DNA of 64,000 bases from Methanomicrobiales archaeon HGW-Methanomicrobiales-3 (GTDB taxonomy: Archaea > Halobacteriota > Methanomicrobia > Methanomicrobiales > Methanospirillaceae): positions 186,001 to 250,000 of the forward strand of contig PGYK01000002.1 in the NCBI GenBank assembly GCA_002839605.1, given 5' to 3'. Shown here in pieces: positions 17,316 through 25,781 of the stretch. Position numbers and translations under genes: made by a program. How positions within the stretch are numbered: the stretch's first letter is position 1; each line of letters begins with the position of its first letter. The notes under the pieces are model-generated. The model made no database searches. It was not told where the DNA came from and saw only the letters and a list, made by a program, of their open reading frames with translations.

Positions 17316-17348
17316 TCACCTCATTCAGGAGTTCTTTTTGCTCCTTCA
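17316..17348 (-). promoter_or_regulatory. candidate kink-turn in the rpl7ae leader, abutting the ribosome binding site
   Basis: Read on the minus strand, AGGAG (17345-17341) pairs with CUCCU (17331-17327) around a nine-base A-rich loop. The 5' strand has GA (17347-17346) directly before the stem and the 3' strand has GA (17326-17325) directly after it. That gives the tandem sheared G-A/A-G pairs of a kink-turn or kink-loop. The ribosome binding site GAGGUGA follows within three bases. A box-C-like CUGAUGA lies 5' of it. L7Ae binding its own leader kink-turn is known in Sulfolobus; here it is predicted. Confidence 0.6.
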
Positions 17349-17395
17349 TTACTCATCAGTTTGCAATGATGTAGCCATATCATTACGGCAGGAAC

Positions 17396-17406
17396 CGAAA
17401 TAAAGG
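17396..17406 (-). promoter_or_regulatory. TATA box for the rpl7ae operon
   Basis: CCTTTATTTCG on the minus strand, about 85-95 bases before the rpl7ae ATG. It predicts a leader of about 60 bases that contains the kink-turn-like element. Confidence 0.45.
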
Positions 17407-17469
17407 TTTGTGAACGCCGGGGTTCGGGCCGGGAAAAGAACGGGGATATCCGGCGAGGAAAAAATGCCT

Positions 17470-19305
17470 TCAGGCCGCAAGCCGGTATACTTCCGTCCCG
17501 TGAGCAGAATAAACCTGCGCAAGTCCCGCGGGCGGTATGTTCACGGAATACCGCTCACGTTCCGGATCCCCGATATACAGGAGCGTTGCATTGTACTTCT
17601 TCATCAGGAGAATGGTCTTCTCTGGTTGCTCATACATTGCCCGGATATCGGCAGGCCGCTCCGAGTACCAGCCGGTATCGTCCCCCCGCCACATGAACTC
17701 GTGGAAAGGCTGGCCGACAACCGCGGGAATGCCCGTAAAGGACGAGACCCGCGAGTAGTACGAATAATCGCCCTTCTCCGCTTCCACGAGGATCTCATCG
17801 CCGCTCAGGGTTTGGAGGTAAGCGATTGCACCGGCATCGCCCGGGTGTTGCACCTGAAGATATGCAAGCCCGTCAAGGGTCCCCGACCCGGAACCGGCCA
17901 TCGGGGATCCAAGGGACGGGAGGATGAACAGCAGGGCTATGGTGATGATCGTAAGGGCGGTTGCATCTCTCCTGGAGATCCGGGGTATCTCAGGGCGCGA
18001 GGAGAGCCAGCGTCCGGCCATGACTGCTGCGGCAGTCCCGAGCATCATCCATGCCGGGAGATAGCACTTGAAGACGGTGTTCATCCGGAAGAATGTCTCT
18101 CCCATGTTGTCCTTCATATAGATGAGTTCGCAGGCGATGAGGATGGCAAGGCCGAATGCAGCAAGGATATCCGGAATATCGCGGTCGGCTTTTGCAATGA
18201 AATAGACAAAGGGGATGACAGCGATCGCTGCTGCGGTGTACCCGGCCAGGGCGAACGGGAGGCACGCGACGAGGAGCAACGGCCGCTTCCGGATCTCCGG
18301 AACAAGCAGGGCAAAGAAGATGGCAATGAAGATGCCGTTGACCCAGAGAAACTCTAGTGGGTCTGACGGTGTCCTGACCAGGGCGATTGCCCCGGTGCTG
18401 GTCTTCAACTGGATATAGAATGGCAGGTAACAGAGGACTGATACGGGAGGGATGGCGAGCAGGTACGCCCAAGCCGTCCTGTCCATGGTTGCCCGGTTTC
18501 TCCAGATGAGAAGAGATGCCATGACCAGAACCAGCGGCGCATAGATGAGCACATTCCAGGTGTTGATGAGGGGCATTGATCCCAGGCTCAACGCGGTCAA
18601 GGCCATGATGAGAATCTTTCCCTTTCTGTCAAGGGTTTCCCAGCGCTTGTATGCAAAGACGAGGAGAAACAGCAGGAAACACTGGTTGAAGATCGAGATA
18701 ACGTGGGCGTGGACATCCCCCCAGATGAACGAGAAGAGGGGGAACTCGTTGATGGTATTGGTGATCGTCCGGGTTCCGAGCCATGAGAGGGATGCATCAT
18801 ACGCAGGGTTGACCGCTTTTCCCGTGATGATTTGGAAGATGAGCGCCGGGTTGGGCAGAACGAGGACAACGAGTGGCAGCCAGCGGAAACGGTTGAGGAG
18901 CAGGGTGCCGGTGGCATACAGGCTGACCGCTGATAGGGCAAAGACCGTGGGGAGCGCGAGGTTGAACGCGATGTTCGAGGGCACTCCGCTGACAATTGCA
19001 AGGCACCCGAACATCCAGTATCCCAGGTAGTAATAGACATTCAGGGTACCTCCGGCAAACCAGGGATCAAGGGGGGGAACGACCGGGTTCCTGATGACCG
19101 ATGCAAGGAACCCGTGGTCCATGAATTTTTCTGCAAAGGAGATGGCAGGGCTGACAAACCGGACATCCAGCATGAGGAAGAAGCAGACGAGGAAGAGGGC
19201 TTCCCAGCGCCAGGCACGTTTGAGGTCTTCTAGCGAATACTGATGGTAGTACAAGTGATACGCGATGAGGAAGAGGAACGGCAGGAGTGCAAGCTGGACC
19301 GGCAC
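17470..19305 (-). CDS. DUF2298 polytopic membrane protein (start probably near 19470)
   Basis: 611 aa from the first ordinary start (GTG 19305), with about 12 hydrophobic segments and a soluble C-terminal domain. Sequence such as WGDVHAHV and DPWFAGGTLNVYYYLGY marks the DUF2298 (Chlor_Arch_YYY) family, thought to be glycosyltransferase-like (GT-C fold). The same frame continues upstream as membrane-helix sequence (ending TIISWYCGLARV) as far as CTG 19470, with an in-frame stop at 19512-19510 and no ATG, GTG or TTG between. True translation therefore probably begins at a rare codon just after the flippase stop. Last gene of the four-gene envelope operon. Confidence 0.8.
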   Translation of the reverse strand: MPVQLALLPFLFLIAYHLYYHQYSLEDLKRAWRWEALFLVCFFLMLDVRFVSPAISFAEKFMDHGFLASVIRNPVVPPLDPWFAGGTLNVYYYLGYWMFGCLAIVSGVPSNIAFNLALPTVFALSAVSLYATGTLLLNRFRWLPLVVLVLPNPALIFQIITGKAVNPAYDASLSWLGTRTITNTINEFPLFSFIWGDVHAHVISIFNQCFLLFLLVFAYKRWETLDRKGKILIMALTALSLGSMPLINTWNVLIYAPLVLVMASLLIWRNRATMDRTAWAYLLAIPPVSVLCYLPFYIQLKTSTGAIALVRTPSDPLEFLWVNGIFIAIFFALLVPEIRKRPLLLVACLPFALAGYTAAAIAVIPFVYFIAKADRDIPDILAAFGLAILIACELIYMKDNMGETFFRMNTVFKCYLPAWMMLGTAAAVMAGRWLSSRPEIPRISRRDATALTIITIALLFILPSLGSPMAGSGSGTLDGLAYLQVQHPGDAGAIAYLQTLSGDEILVEAEKGDYSYYSRVSSFTGIPAVVGQPFHEFMWRGDDTGWYSERPADIRAMYEQPEKTILLMKKYNATLLYIGDPERERYSVNIPPAGLAQVYSAHGTEVYRLAA

Positions 19306-19471
19306 CCGGGCGAGTCCGCAGTACCACGAGATTATGGTAAACGCAAGGACCGATGCGGGGAATGCCAGCGGGAAGGCAAACTCCCCGAACGGTTTTTTGA
19401 GCGAGGGGTAGAGCGAGATCTGGAGCAGGGTGAGGATGACCAGCCAGCTGACAACTGCGAGGATCTGCAGT

Positions 19472-20443
19472 TCAGGGTTCAGGTTTAGGCCCCCCGCCGA
19501 GTTTTGAGTTCAGCGCGTCCTTGATGCTCGGGATAACCCAGTCGCCGAAGTAGTAGATCGAGACGATCCCTCCTGCCAGTGTAACAAGATTCTTGATCAG
19601 GTGGTCGATCACGGCAATCAGGGTGGCGATTGCCGGGGCTACTCCGACCAGGAGGAACGTGGCTGCAAGGGCAAACTCATAGGTGCCGATTCCCCCCGGG
19701 GTCAGGGGAACTGCCTTGACGAGATTCCCGATAACGATTGCAAGAACTATTACGGCAAAAGGGATCTCCTGCCCGAACATCCGGACGACCGAGAAGCACA
19801 CCAGAACATCAAGGAGCCAGATGACTATCGATGAACTCCCAAGAAGAACGATCGCTTTTGGGGAGAGTGAGGCTTTGCGGATCTCGTGCAGCATCGTGAG
19901 GATGATGCCAATGTACCGGTTCGTTGTCGAGAATTTCCCGATAAAGAGGAGGAAGATGAAAAAACCGATACCGGCCAGCAGGGGAATGAGAATGATCGTG
20001 TAGAACCATGACGGTGCATTGAGCACGAACAGGACAGAGATCGCACCCAGCAGCGCCACGGTGAAAATATCAAACACCCGTTCCACGACCAGTGATGAAA
20101 CCCCTTCGGAATAGGTGGTGTTGTAATCGTGTTTGAGGATAAAGACGCGGACAAAATCGCCCAGCCGGGCAGGGACGACCAGGTTGACGGTCTGGCTTAC
20201 GAAGATACATGCTGTTGAGACCAGGACTCCGATAAAATACCCAAGGCTCTTTAAGATGGAATGGTACCGCCAGCCCCGAAGTACCCATGCGGCCAGGCAG
20301 ATAAGTACTGCAACGACAATATAGGCGGGGACGATGAGTTTTAGTGATTGAATGAGGTCGTCCCTGATATTGAAGAGCATCCAGGCGATGATGCCTGCGG
20401 CAAGCAGGGTGGGGATGACGATAGCGCTAATCTTCCGATACAT
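19472..20443 (-). CDS. flippase-like integral membrane protein (LPG synthase TM/UPF0104 family)
   Basis: 323 aa with about eight hydrophobic segments. Landmarks are RGWRYHSILKSLG, NLVVPARLGDFVRVFIL and a late PLTPGGIGTYEFAL, as in the MprF/AglD-type flippase-like family. Family members move or modify polyprenyl- or phospholipid-linked material. It overlaps the GT2 gene upstream by 17 bases and leads directly into the DUF2298 gene. Substrate unknown. Confidence 0.85.
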   Translation of the reverse strand: MYRKISAIVIPTLLAAGIIAWMLFNIRDDLIQSLKLIVPAYIVVAVLICLAAWVLRGWRYHSILKSLGYFIGVLVSTACIFVSQTVNLVVPARLGDFVRVFILKHDYNTTYSEGVSSLVVERVFDIFTVALLGAISVLFVLNAPSWFYTIILIPLLAGIGFFIFLLFIGKFSTTNRYIGIILTMLHEIRKASLSPKAIVLLGSSSIVIWLLDVLVCFSVVRMFGQEIPFAVIVLAIVIGNLVKAVPLTPGGIGTYEFALAATFLLVGVAPAIATLIAVIDHLIKNLVTLAGGIVSIYYFGDWVIPSIKDALNSKLGGGPKPEP

Positions 20444-21143
20444 GGACCTGCCACCATAACCGCAGGATCGAAGACCCCATGGAAAAGATATCCTTTAGTC
20501 TGACCGTTGTTCCCTTGCCGGCCCGCCAGTGGACGGGAAATTCATACACCGCATATCCTCGGAGCTGTGCCCGCACCAGGATCTCGGTATCCCAGAACCA
20601 GTGGTCGGAACGGATTTTTTCAAGGAGCGGCAGGATGCGTTCCCGCCGGAACCCCTTAAACCCACACTGGTGATCGTAAATACGGCTGCCCAGCAGGAGC
20701 CGGACCAGGAAATTGTAACTCCTGCTTGCAATCTCCCTGCCCCCGGTCCGGACGGTGTCGCTTGCAGGGAGCAGCCGTGAACCGGTTGCGATGTCAGCAC
20801 CGTTCCTGAGTGCCAACACCAGTTCTCTGACATGCTGCATATTTGTTGCAAGGTCAACATCATAGTAGCAGACAATCTCTCCCTGTGCCCGGGTGATTGC
20901 CCGGTTGAGCGCTTTTCCGCGTCCAAGCCGCGTGTCGCTGTGGAGGAGCTGCACCCGTGCATCCCTGGCTGAAAATTCCCTGACCAGATCTGCACTGCCA
21001 TCGCTGCTCCCGTCTTCTGCAACGATAATCTCGAACCGGGGGGTTATCGCGTCAAGCACCTCAATGGAAACCGGGAGTGCCGTTTCGAGCGATGCCCGGT
21101 CGTTGAAGACCGGAATAATCGCGGTGATCTCCGGGTTGCTCAT
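20427..21143 (-). CDS. family 2 glycosyltransferase (dolichol-phosphate sugar synthase-like)
   Basis: 238 aa from ATG 21143, which overlaps the upstream stop as ATGA. GT-A motifs are visible: IPVFNDRASLE, EDGSSDGS, the metal-binding DVD in YYDVDLAT, and HQCGFKGFRRE. No transmembrane helix follows, so it is the short DPM1 type that loads a sugar on polyprenyl phosphate at the cytoplasmic face. Its neighbours, a flippase-like and a GT-C-like protein, fit the next steps of such a pathway. Confidence 0.87.
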   Translation of the reverse strand: MSNPEITAIIPVFNDRASLETALPVSIEVLDAITPRFEIIVAEDGSSDGSADLVREFSARDARVQLLHSDTRLGRGKALNRAITRAQGEIVCYYDVDLATNMQHVRELVLALRNGADIATGSRLLPASDTVRTGGREIASRSYNFLVRLLLGSRIYDHQCGFKGFRRERILPLLEKIRSDHWFWDTEILVRAQLRGYAVYEFPVHWRAGKGTTVRLKDIFSMGSSILRLWWQVHVSED

Positions 21144-22369
21144 GGGGCTCCTGCGTTTCGTATGCATTCCGCAACCTCAAATCCTGCCCGGATGGACCCT
21201 TCCATGCTCCTCTCGGGATAATTGGTCTGCGAGAACATTCCTGCCATGAACAATCCTTTCTGTTCGTAGCGGGGTATCAGTGACCGGTACCCGGTGGTAT
21301 ACACGGGACCGGCAAAAGGATCTACAGCCATCCGGTGCCAGGTAATCTCCCCGGGTCGGACCGAGAACCGCGAGCAGAAATCAGCAAGCATCCGCTCGTC
21401 CAGTCGCGGAGGAACGGTGCCGGTGAAGTATGATGCAAGATAGACGAGATGTTCGCCGTACTGGTCAACCGGGATGAAATTGGTATGCGTGACAACCGCC
21501 CCGTACGGTGCCGGATCTTTCATGTTCAGCCAGTAGATCCCGTTTGTCACCTGGCGGTTCATGGCAAGGGTCAGGCAGGCGGCACCCTGGTAGGGGATAT
21601 GGGGCAGGGCGGGTCCTCCGCAGCGTTCCAGTTCCTGCGGGGGGATGGTTGAAAGTATCGTATCGAATTGTTCCCCGTTGATGGTCCACCCCCCTTTCTC
21701 CTGAATGGCCGAGGTGACCGGAGTCTGGAGGCAGATCGTTCCTCCCTTTGCCTGAATGGAGGATACAAGAGCATCGATAAGGTGGTGGAATCCCCCGCGG
21801 ATATACCCCAGCCGTTCCCCCTCCACACCGCGATTCGACCGGATTGCGATCCGGGAGATCAGCCATGCAGCAGATACGGCTTTCCGGTGGTCGCCGAATT
21901 TGCTTTTCAGGAGGGGTTCAAAGAACGAGGTATAGATGTTCGCGCCAAGGTTTTTTTGGATAAACTGGTCGGCAGGGATGTCATCTAAGATCGTGATGTC
22001 TGCTTTTTTTGCAGTCAGGGTCAGCCATCCTAACCGGGCTTTGTCCAGGAACGTGAGTTCCGGGTACCGGAGGATCTCCATGGGGGTATTGAGCGGGTAG
22101 ATGGTGTCCCGTGCATAGTATCCCGTTGATCCGGTCTTCCACTCAAGGTCTTTCTCAATTCCCAGTTCCTTTAACAGGGAGAAGAGCATCGCATCGGATG
22201 AAAAACAATGGTGGTAGTAGCGCTCGATCCAGTAGTCGTTGATATGATAGGAGGAGAGGCATCCGCCGGGATAGGGCAGCTTCTCAAATACGGTGATCTC
22301 ATGGTCCCGTGCGAGTGCATGTGCGGCGACAAGCCCGGTCAACCCCCCCCCGATAATCCCGATCCTCAT
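21140..22369 (-). CDS. NAD(P)/FAD-dependent oxidoreductase (protoporphyrinogen oxidase-like)
   Basis: 409 aa. The dinucleotide motif GIIGGGLTGLVAAHALA opens the protein, followed by FEKLPYPGGCLSS. The C-terminal end has the second FAD-contact segment (GLFMAGMFS, then EGSIRAGFEVA). It belongs to the amine oxidase/PPOX/UDP-galactopyranose-mutase fold group. First gene of an operon with GT2, flippase-like and DUF2298 proteins, so a desaturase or sugar-mutase role on a lipid-linked substrate is more likely than haem synthesis. That is inference. Confidence 0.8.
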   Translation of the reverse strand: MRIGIIGGGLTGLVAAHALARDHEITVFEKLPYPGGCLSSYHINDYWIERYYHHCFSSDAMLFSLLKELGIEKDLEWKTGSTGYYARDTIYPLNTPMEILRYPELTFLDKARLGWLTLTAKKADITILDDIPADQFIQKNLGANIYTSFFEPLLKSKFGDHRKAVSAAWLISRIAIRSNRGVEGERLGYIRGGFHHLIDALVSSIQAKGGTICLQTPVTSAIQEKGGWTINGEQFDTILSTIPPQELERCGGPALPHIPYQGAACLTLAMNRQVTNGIYWLNMKDPAPYGAVVTHTNFIPVDQYGEHLVYLASYFTGTVPPRLDERMLADFCSRFSVRPGEITWHRMAVDPFAGPVYTTGYRSLIPRYEQKGLFMAGMFSQTNYPERSMEGSIRAGFEVAECIRNAGAP

Positions 22370-22507
22370 GATTGCTGATCTATAGTATTTTCACGGGGAA
22401 ATGAAAAAGGCTCCGCAGATTTGGGAGATTACGCCTTCTTTTCCTCGGAGTTTTCATAAGAAGGTTTTTGTACTCTCGGAAATAAACGTTCTTACGAGCA
22501 AAAGGAC

Positions 22508-22514
22508 TTAAAAG
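22508..22514 (+). promoter_or_regulatory. TATA box for cetZ
   Basis: TTAAAAG within ACTTAAAAGAATT, about 50 bases before the cetZ ATG. It predicts a leader near 25 bases. A GGTGTCACC palindrome with GGTG overlaps the ribosome binding region. Confidence 0.4.
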
Positions 22515-22562
22515 AATTAAGGTAAATTACTTATCTGTTAGCCCATTGGACGGTGTCACCAG

Positions 22563-23741
22563 ATGCGGGTATTTTTCATAGGTTTTGGCCAGGCGGGCGG
22601 CAAAATTGTCGATATGTTTATCGAGCAGGACAAGAAGCTCGGGACAAATAGTTTCAGGGGAATTGCCGTAAATACCGCACGGACTGACCTGATGGGACTC
22701 AAAAATATTGAGATGAAAGACCGGATTCTTATCGGTCAGACCATGGTCAAGGGTCACGGGGTAGGCACCGACAACGTGACCGGGGCCCGGGTGACCGCTG
22801 ACGAGATCGACAGCATCATCAGTGCAATCGATATCCGTGGCACGCATGATGTGGATGCGTTTGTCATTGTTGCAGGTCTTGGTGGAGGTACCGGATCCGG
22901 TGGCTCACCGGTTCTCGCCCGGCACCTCAAACGGATCTACCGGGAACCCGTGTATGCACTCGGCATCATCCCCGCTCCGGAAGAAGGACGGCTCTATTCT
23001 TACAATGCTGCCCGCAGTCTTACCACCCTCGTGAATGAAGCGGATAATACATTCATTTTTGATAACAGTGCCTGGAAGAACGAGGGTGAGAGTGTCAAAT
23101 CAGCATTTACCCGCCTGAATAATGAAGTGGTGCGGCGGTTTGCCGTTCTCTTCCGTGCCGGTGAGATGAGCCGGATGGGTGTTGGTGAGATGGTGGTGGA
23201 TTCCAGTGAGATCATCAACACGCTTCGCGGTGGCGGTATCACCACGGTCGGGTATGCTGTCAGCGAAGTGATGAGCAAGCAGACAAAAGACAAGCGGGGA
23301 ATATTTGGCGGGCTGAAGGACAAGTTCGGGGGCAAGAAAGATGCAAACGTGGAGGTCCTGATGGGCGAGGACCGCTCCGCGAAGATCGTAGCTCTTGTTC
23401 GTCGGGCAATGCTCGGGCGGCTGACCCTTCCCTGCGATTATTCAACTGCCGAACGGGCACTGGTTCTCCTCGCGGGTCCCCCGGATGAGATGGATCGTAA
23501 GGGAATTGAGAAGGCGAAGAGCTGGGTTGAAGAAAATATTGCCGGTGTCGAGGTTCGTGGCGGTGACTACCCGGTCAACAGCGAGTACGTTGCTGCGGTT
23601 GTCATGCTGGCAACGGTTGGCAACGCTCCCCGTATCAAGGAGCTCCTCGATATCGCCAAGGAAACAAAAGAAGATGTTATTAAGTCAAAAGAGAAAAAAT
23701 CCACAATGTTTGAAGAAGGCATTGAGCCGTTATTCGAGTGA
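22563..23741 (+). CDS. CetZ-type tubulin/FtsZ homologue
   Basis: 392 aa GTPase. N-terminal FIGFGQAGGKI and the tubulin signature GLGGGTGSGG (about 105-114) bind GTP; a T7-like segment VVDSSEIINTLRGGG would complete the catalytic site of the next subunit. Overall it is closer to CetZ/non-canonical archaeal tubulins than to FtsZ1/2, because the T7 loop and the C-terminal part differ from the division FtsZ pattern. CetZ controls cell shape in haloarchaea; the role in methanogens is not known. The downstream secreted-protein gene begins within a few bases, so they share a transcript. Confidence 0.85.
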   Translation: MRVFFIGFGQAGGKIVDMFIEQDKKLGTNSFRGIAVNTARTDLMGLKNIEMKDRILIGQTMVKGHGVGTDNVTGARVTADEIDSIISAIDIRGTHDVDAFVIVAGLGGGTGSGGSPVLARHLKRIYREPVYALGIIPAPEEGRLYSYNAARSLTTLVNEADNTFIFDNSAWKNEGESVKSAFTRLNNEVVRRFAVLFRAGEMSRMGVGEMVVDSSEIINTLRGGGITTVGYAVSEVMSKQTKDKRGIFGGLKDKFGGKKDANVEVLMGEDRSAKIVALVRRAMLGRLTLPCDYSTAERALVLLAGPPDEMDRKGIEKAKSWVEENIAGVEVRGGDYPVNSEYVAAVVMLATVGNAPRIKELLDIAKETKEDVIKSKEKKSTMFEEGIEPLFE

Positions 23742-23746
23742 GGTTG

Positions 23747-24865
23747 ATGATGAAGAGTGTAATTAAGTGGATAATTTTATCGGCAATTCTTATATTCTGT
23801 ATCCCGATGGTATCGGCATTTACGGTTTCATCCGTCAGCGTCGAACCATCCGGGTCCCTGGTACCAGGAGATTCTGTCATTGTCTCGTATAAACTCCAGT
23901 TCCCTGCATCCGGTGGGGAGACCTTCCCTTCCGGCAGCGAGCTGCAGATGTCAACGGATCTGGAAGGTGCGAAATGGACCTGGGTTCTGGTCCTTGATAC
24001 GATCGACAACCCCCGTCCTTCGGCCGCAGGCCGGATGCTCTCACTCTCCGGGTTTGAACTCTCCTACCCGGCCGCTGTCGATCAGGCTGTTCGGGTCACG
24101 ATGGAAGGAAAAGTTCCCACCGTTGACAAAACCACCAATAAGACCATCATCAGGATCCAGGAAGTGGATGCGAATGGCAACATCGTGACAAGTTCCAAAG
24201 TGGAACACACGAGAATGGTAGTTAATGTTGGTGAAGTTACCCAGCAGATAACCCAGAAGAGAAATGATCTTCAGACCTTCCGTACCCATATCGATGAGAA
24301 GGCCGCCATTGGCGCCGACACCTCGGTTGCAGAATTAAAATACAGTGATGCAAAGTCAAAGATCGATGCTGCCGCTGCACTGCCCCCAACTCAGTATGCA
24401 ACCGCACTCGCCTACCTCAATACGGCAACAGCGCTGATCACCGATGGTGAGACAGCTCTTGACCGGGCATGGGCAGAGAGTGAAGTGATCCATGCCCAGA
24501 CCCCTATTGCGAATGTTGACCGGGTCATTGCCTGGTTCAAAGGAAATACCAGTACTGCAAATAACGCAGAACTCCCCCCGATCATTGCCAAGCGGGAGAT
24601 TGCGGTGAGTTACATCTCTACGGCAAATGACCAGATTGCGAGCGGGCAGTATTCCCTTGCACGTTCAAAGGCTGCCGAGGCATTTGCCAAAGGGAATGAA
24701 TCCTATACTGAGGCACTTGCACTCCAGGATAAAGTTGGCAAGGGCTTTGTTATTCCCCCGATTCCCGGTATCGTTCCAATCATTGTCGTGGTAATTCTCA
24801 TTGTGCTGGTGGTCGTTGGTGTGATAATCTACCGGAAACGCTCCCAGTGGGATGAACTTGGATAA
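23747..24865 (+). CDS. secreted, C-terminally anchored protein co-transcribed with cetZ
   Basis: 372 aa. GAGG at 23740-23743 supports ATG 23747 or 23750 rather than the open GTG 23738. It has a signal peptide (about 1-25, cut near VSAF), a beta-rich extracellular half (about 26-165), helical segments with many Ala (about 170-330), one transmembrane helix (about 340-362) and a short basic tail. I do not recognise the family. Its gene begins five bases after the cetZ stop, which suggests a link between the tubulin-like polymer and the envelope. Confidence 0.7.
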   Translation: MMKSVIKWIILSAILIFCIPMVSAFTVSSVSVEPSGSLVPGDSVIVSYKLQFPASGGETFPSGSELQMSTDLEGAKWTWVLVLDTIDNPRPSAAGRMLSLSGFELSYPAAVDQAVRVTMEGKVPTVDKTTNKTIIRIQEVDANGNIVTSSKVEHTRMVVNVGEVTQQITQKRNDLQTFRTHIDEKAAIGADTSVAELKYSDAKSKIDAAAALPPTQYATALAYLNTATALITDGETALDRAWAESEVIHAQTPIANVDRVIAWFKGNTSTANNAELPPIIAKREIAVSYISTANDQIASGQYSLARSKAAEAFAKGNESYTEALALQDKVGKGFVIPPIPGIVPIIVVVILIVLVVVGVIIYRKRSQWDELG

Positions 24866-24866
24866 T

Positions 24867-24873
24867 TTTTTTG
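24867..24873 (+). terminator. oligo-T terminator after the cetZ operon
   Basis: A T-run directly past the stop at 24865, with a second T-run near 24893-24899 and a perfect hairpin GGAGCC-GT-GGCTCC at 24951-24964. Confidence 0.4.
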
Positions 24874-25072
24874 ACTCTTCTTTCTCTTCCAATCCTTTTT
24901 TGTAAACCGTTGAAATCGTGAATTTGTAATTGCTCGTGAGGGTATACGCTGGAGCCGTGGCTCCTTGTTCGATGGTGATGAATGACCGGCAGCAGGAACT
25001 TCAAGTCTATCAGCTGATATTCCTGAACCCGGGTGGATGGACCACTCTGTTCCTGTATCAGCATATCCAGAA
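24874..25072. other. intergenic DNA before the tandem repeat
   Basis: Apart from the T-runs and the GGAGCC/GGCTCC hairpin at 24951-24964 I see no gene or known element. The short open frames here lack ribosome binding sites and family signs. With the repeat that follows, the convergent gap totals about 915 bases. Confidence 0.6.
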
Positions 25073-25698
25073 CCGATCCTATGATCAAAATCGGATCGCG
25101 ATTTTTTCCGGATTGGTTTTTGATCGCGATCGTGATCGTGATCGCAGTTCCAAATTCGGGATCCGGTTATGAAATGAAAATCGCCGATCGATTTTGCGAT
25201 CAGAATCGCTGATCGATTTCCATAAAAAAACCGGGATCCGAATTTACGCTCCGTCAGTAATCGCGGTCAAAAACCGGTTTTCAATCGCTGCCCGATTTGC
25301 AGATGAAAATCGCTGATTGATTTTTTCGAAAAGATCGGGATCCGATTCTGCGATCAAAATCGGATCGTGATTTTTCCGGATTGGTTTTTGATCGCGATCG
25401 TGATCGTGATCGCAGTTTTAAATTCGGGATCCGGTTATGAAATGAAAATCGCCGATCGATTTTGCGATCAAAAACGCTGATCGATTTCAATAAACAAATC
25501 GGGATCCGATTGTATGCTCAGTCTGTACCCCTGGTCAAAAAACTGGTTTTCAATCGGGATCCGATTTGCAGATGAAAATCGCGGATCGATTTTTGCGAAA
25601 AGATCGGGATCCGATCCTGCGATCAAAATCGGATCGCGATTTTTCCACATTGTTTTTTGATCGCGATTACAGTTTAAAATTCGGGATCTGATTGCACA
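25073..25698. repeat. 269-bp tandem repeat, GATC-rich, about 2.3 copies
   Basis: Copies start at 25083, 25352 and 25621, exactly 269 bases apart. The third stops after about 80 bases, and about 10 bases before the first copy also match. I count about 33 GATC sites in roughly 610 bases, one per 18. Each unit contains several imperfect palindromes of the form AAAATCG...CGATTTT, several TCGGGATCCG blocks and a short GATCGC/GATCGT run. The array lies between the 3' ends of two convergent genes, so it is not a promoter region. No protein is credible in it. Function unknown. Confidence 0.9.
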
Positions 25699-25781
25699 TG
25701 ATGTTTAAAAAAATCATTGCCATTCGCGAAAATACTCACGGGGGCTTCAAGGCGTATACCCCCCGCCTCCATGATTTTTTT

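Noticed and set aside
25281-25650. Open frames rich in Ser-Arg and Asp-Arg across the tandem repeat (minus 25281-25490 and 25468-25650)
   Set aside because: They come from the GATC-rich repeat read in frame. The 269-bp period is not a multiple of three and there is no ribosome binding site.
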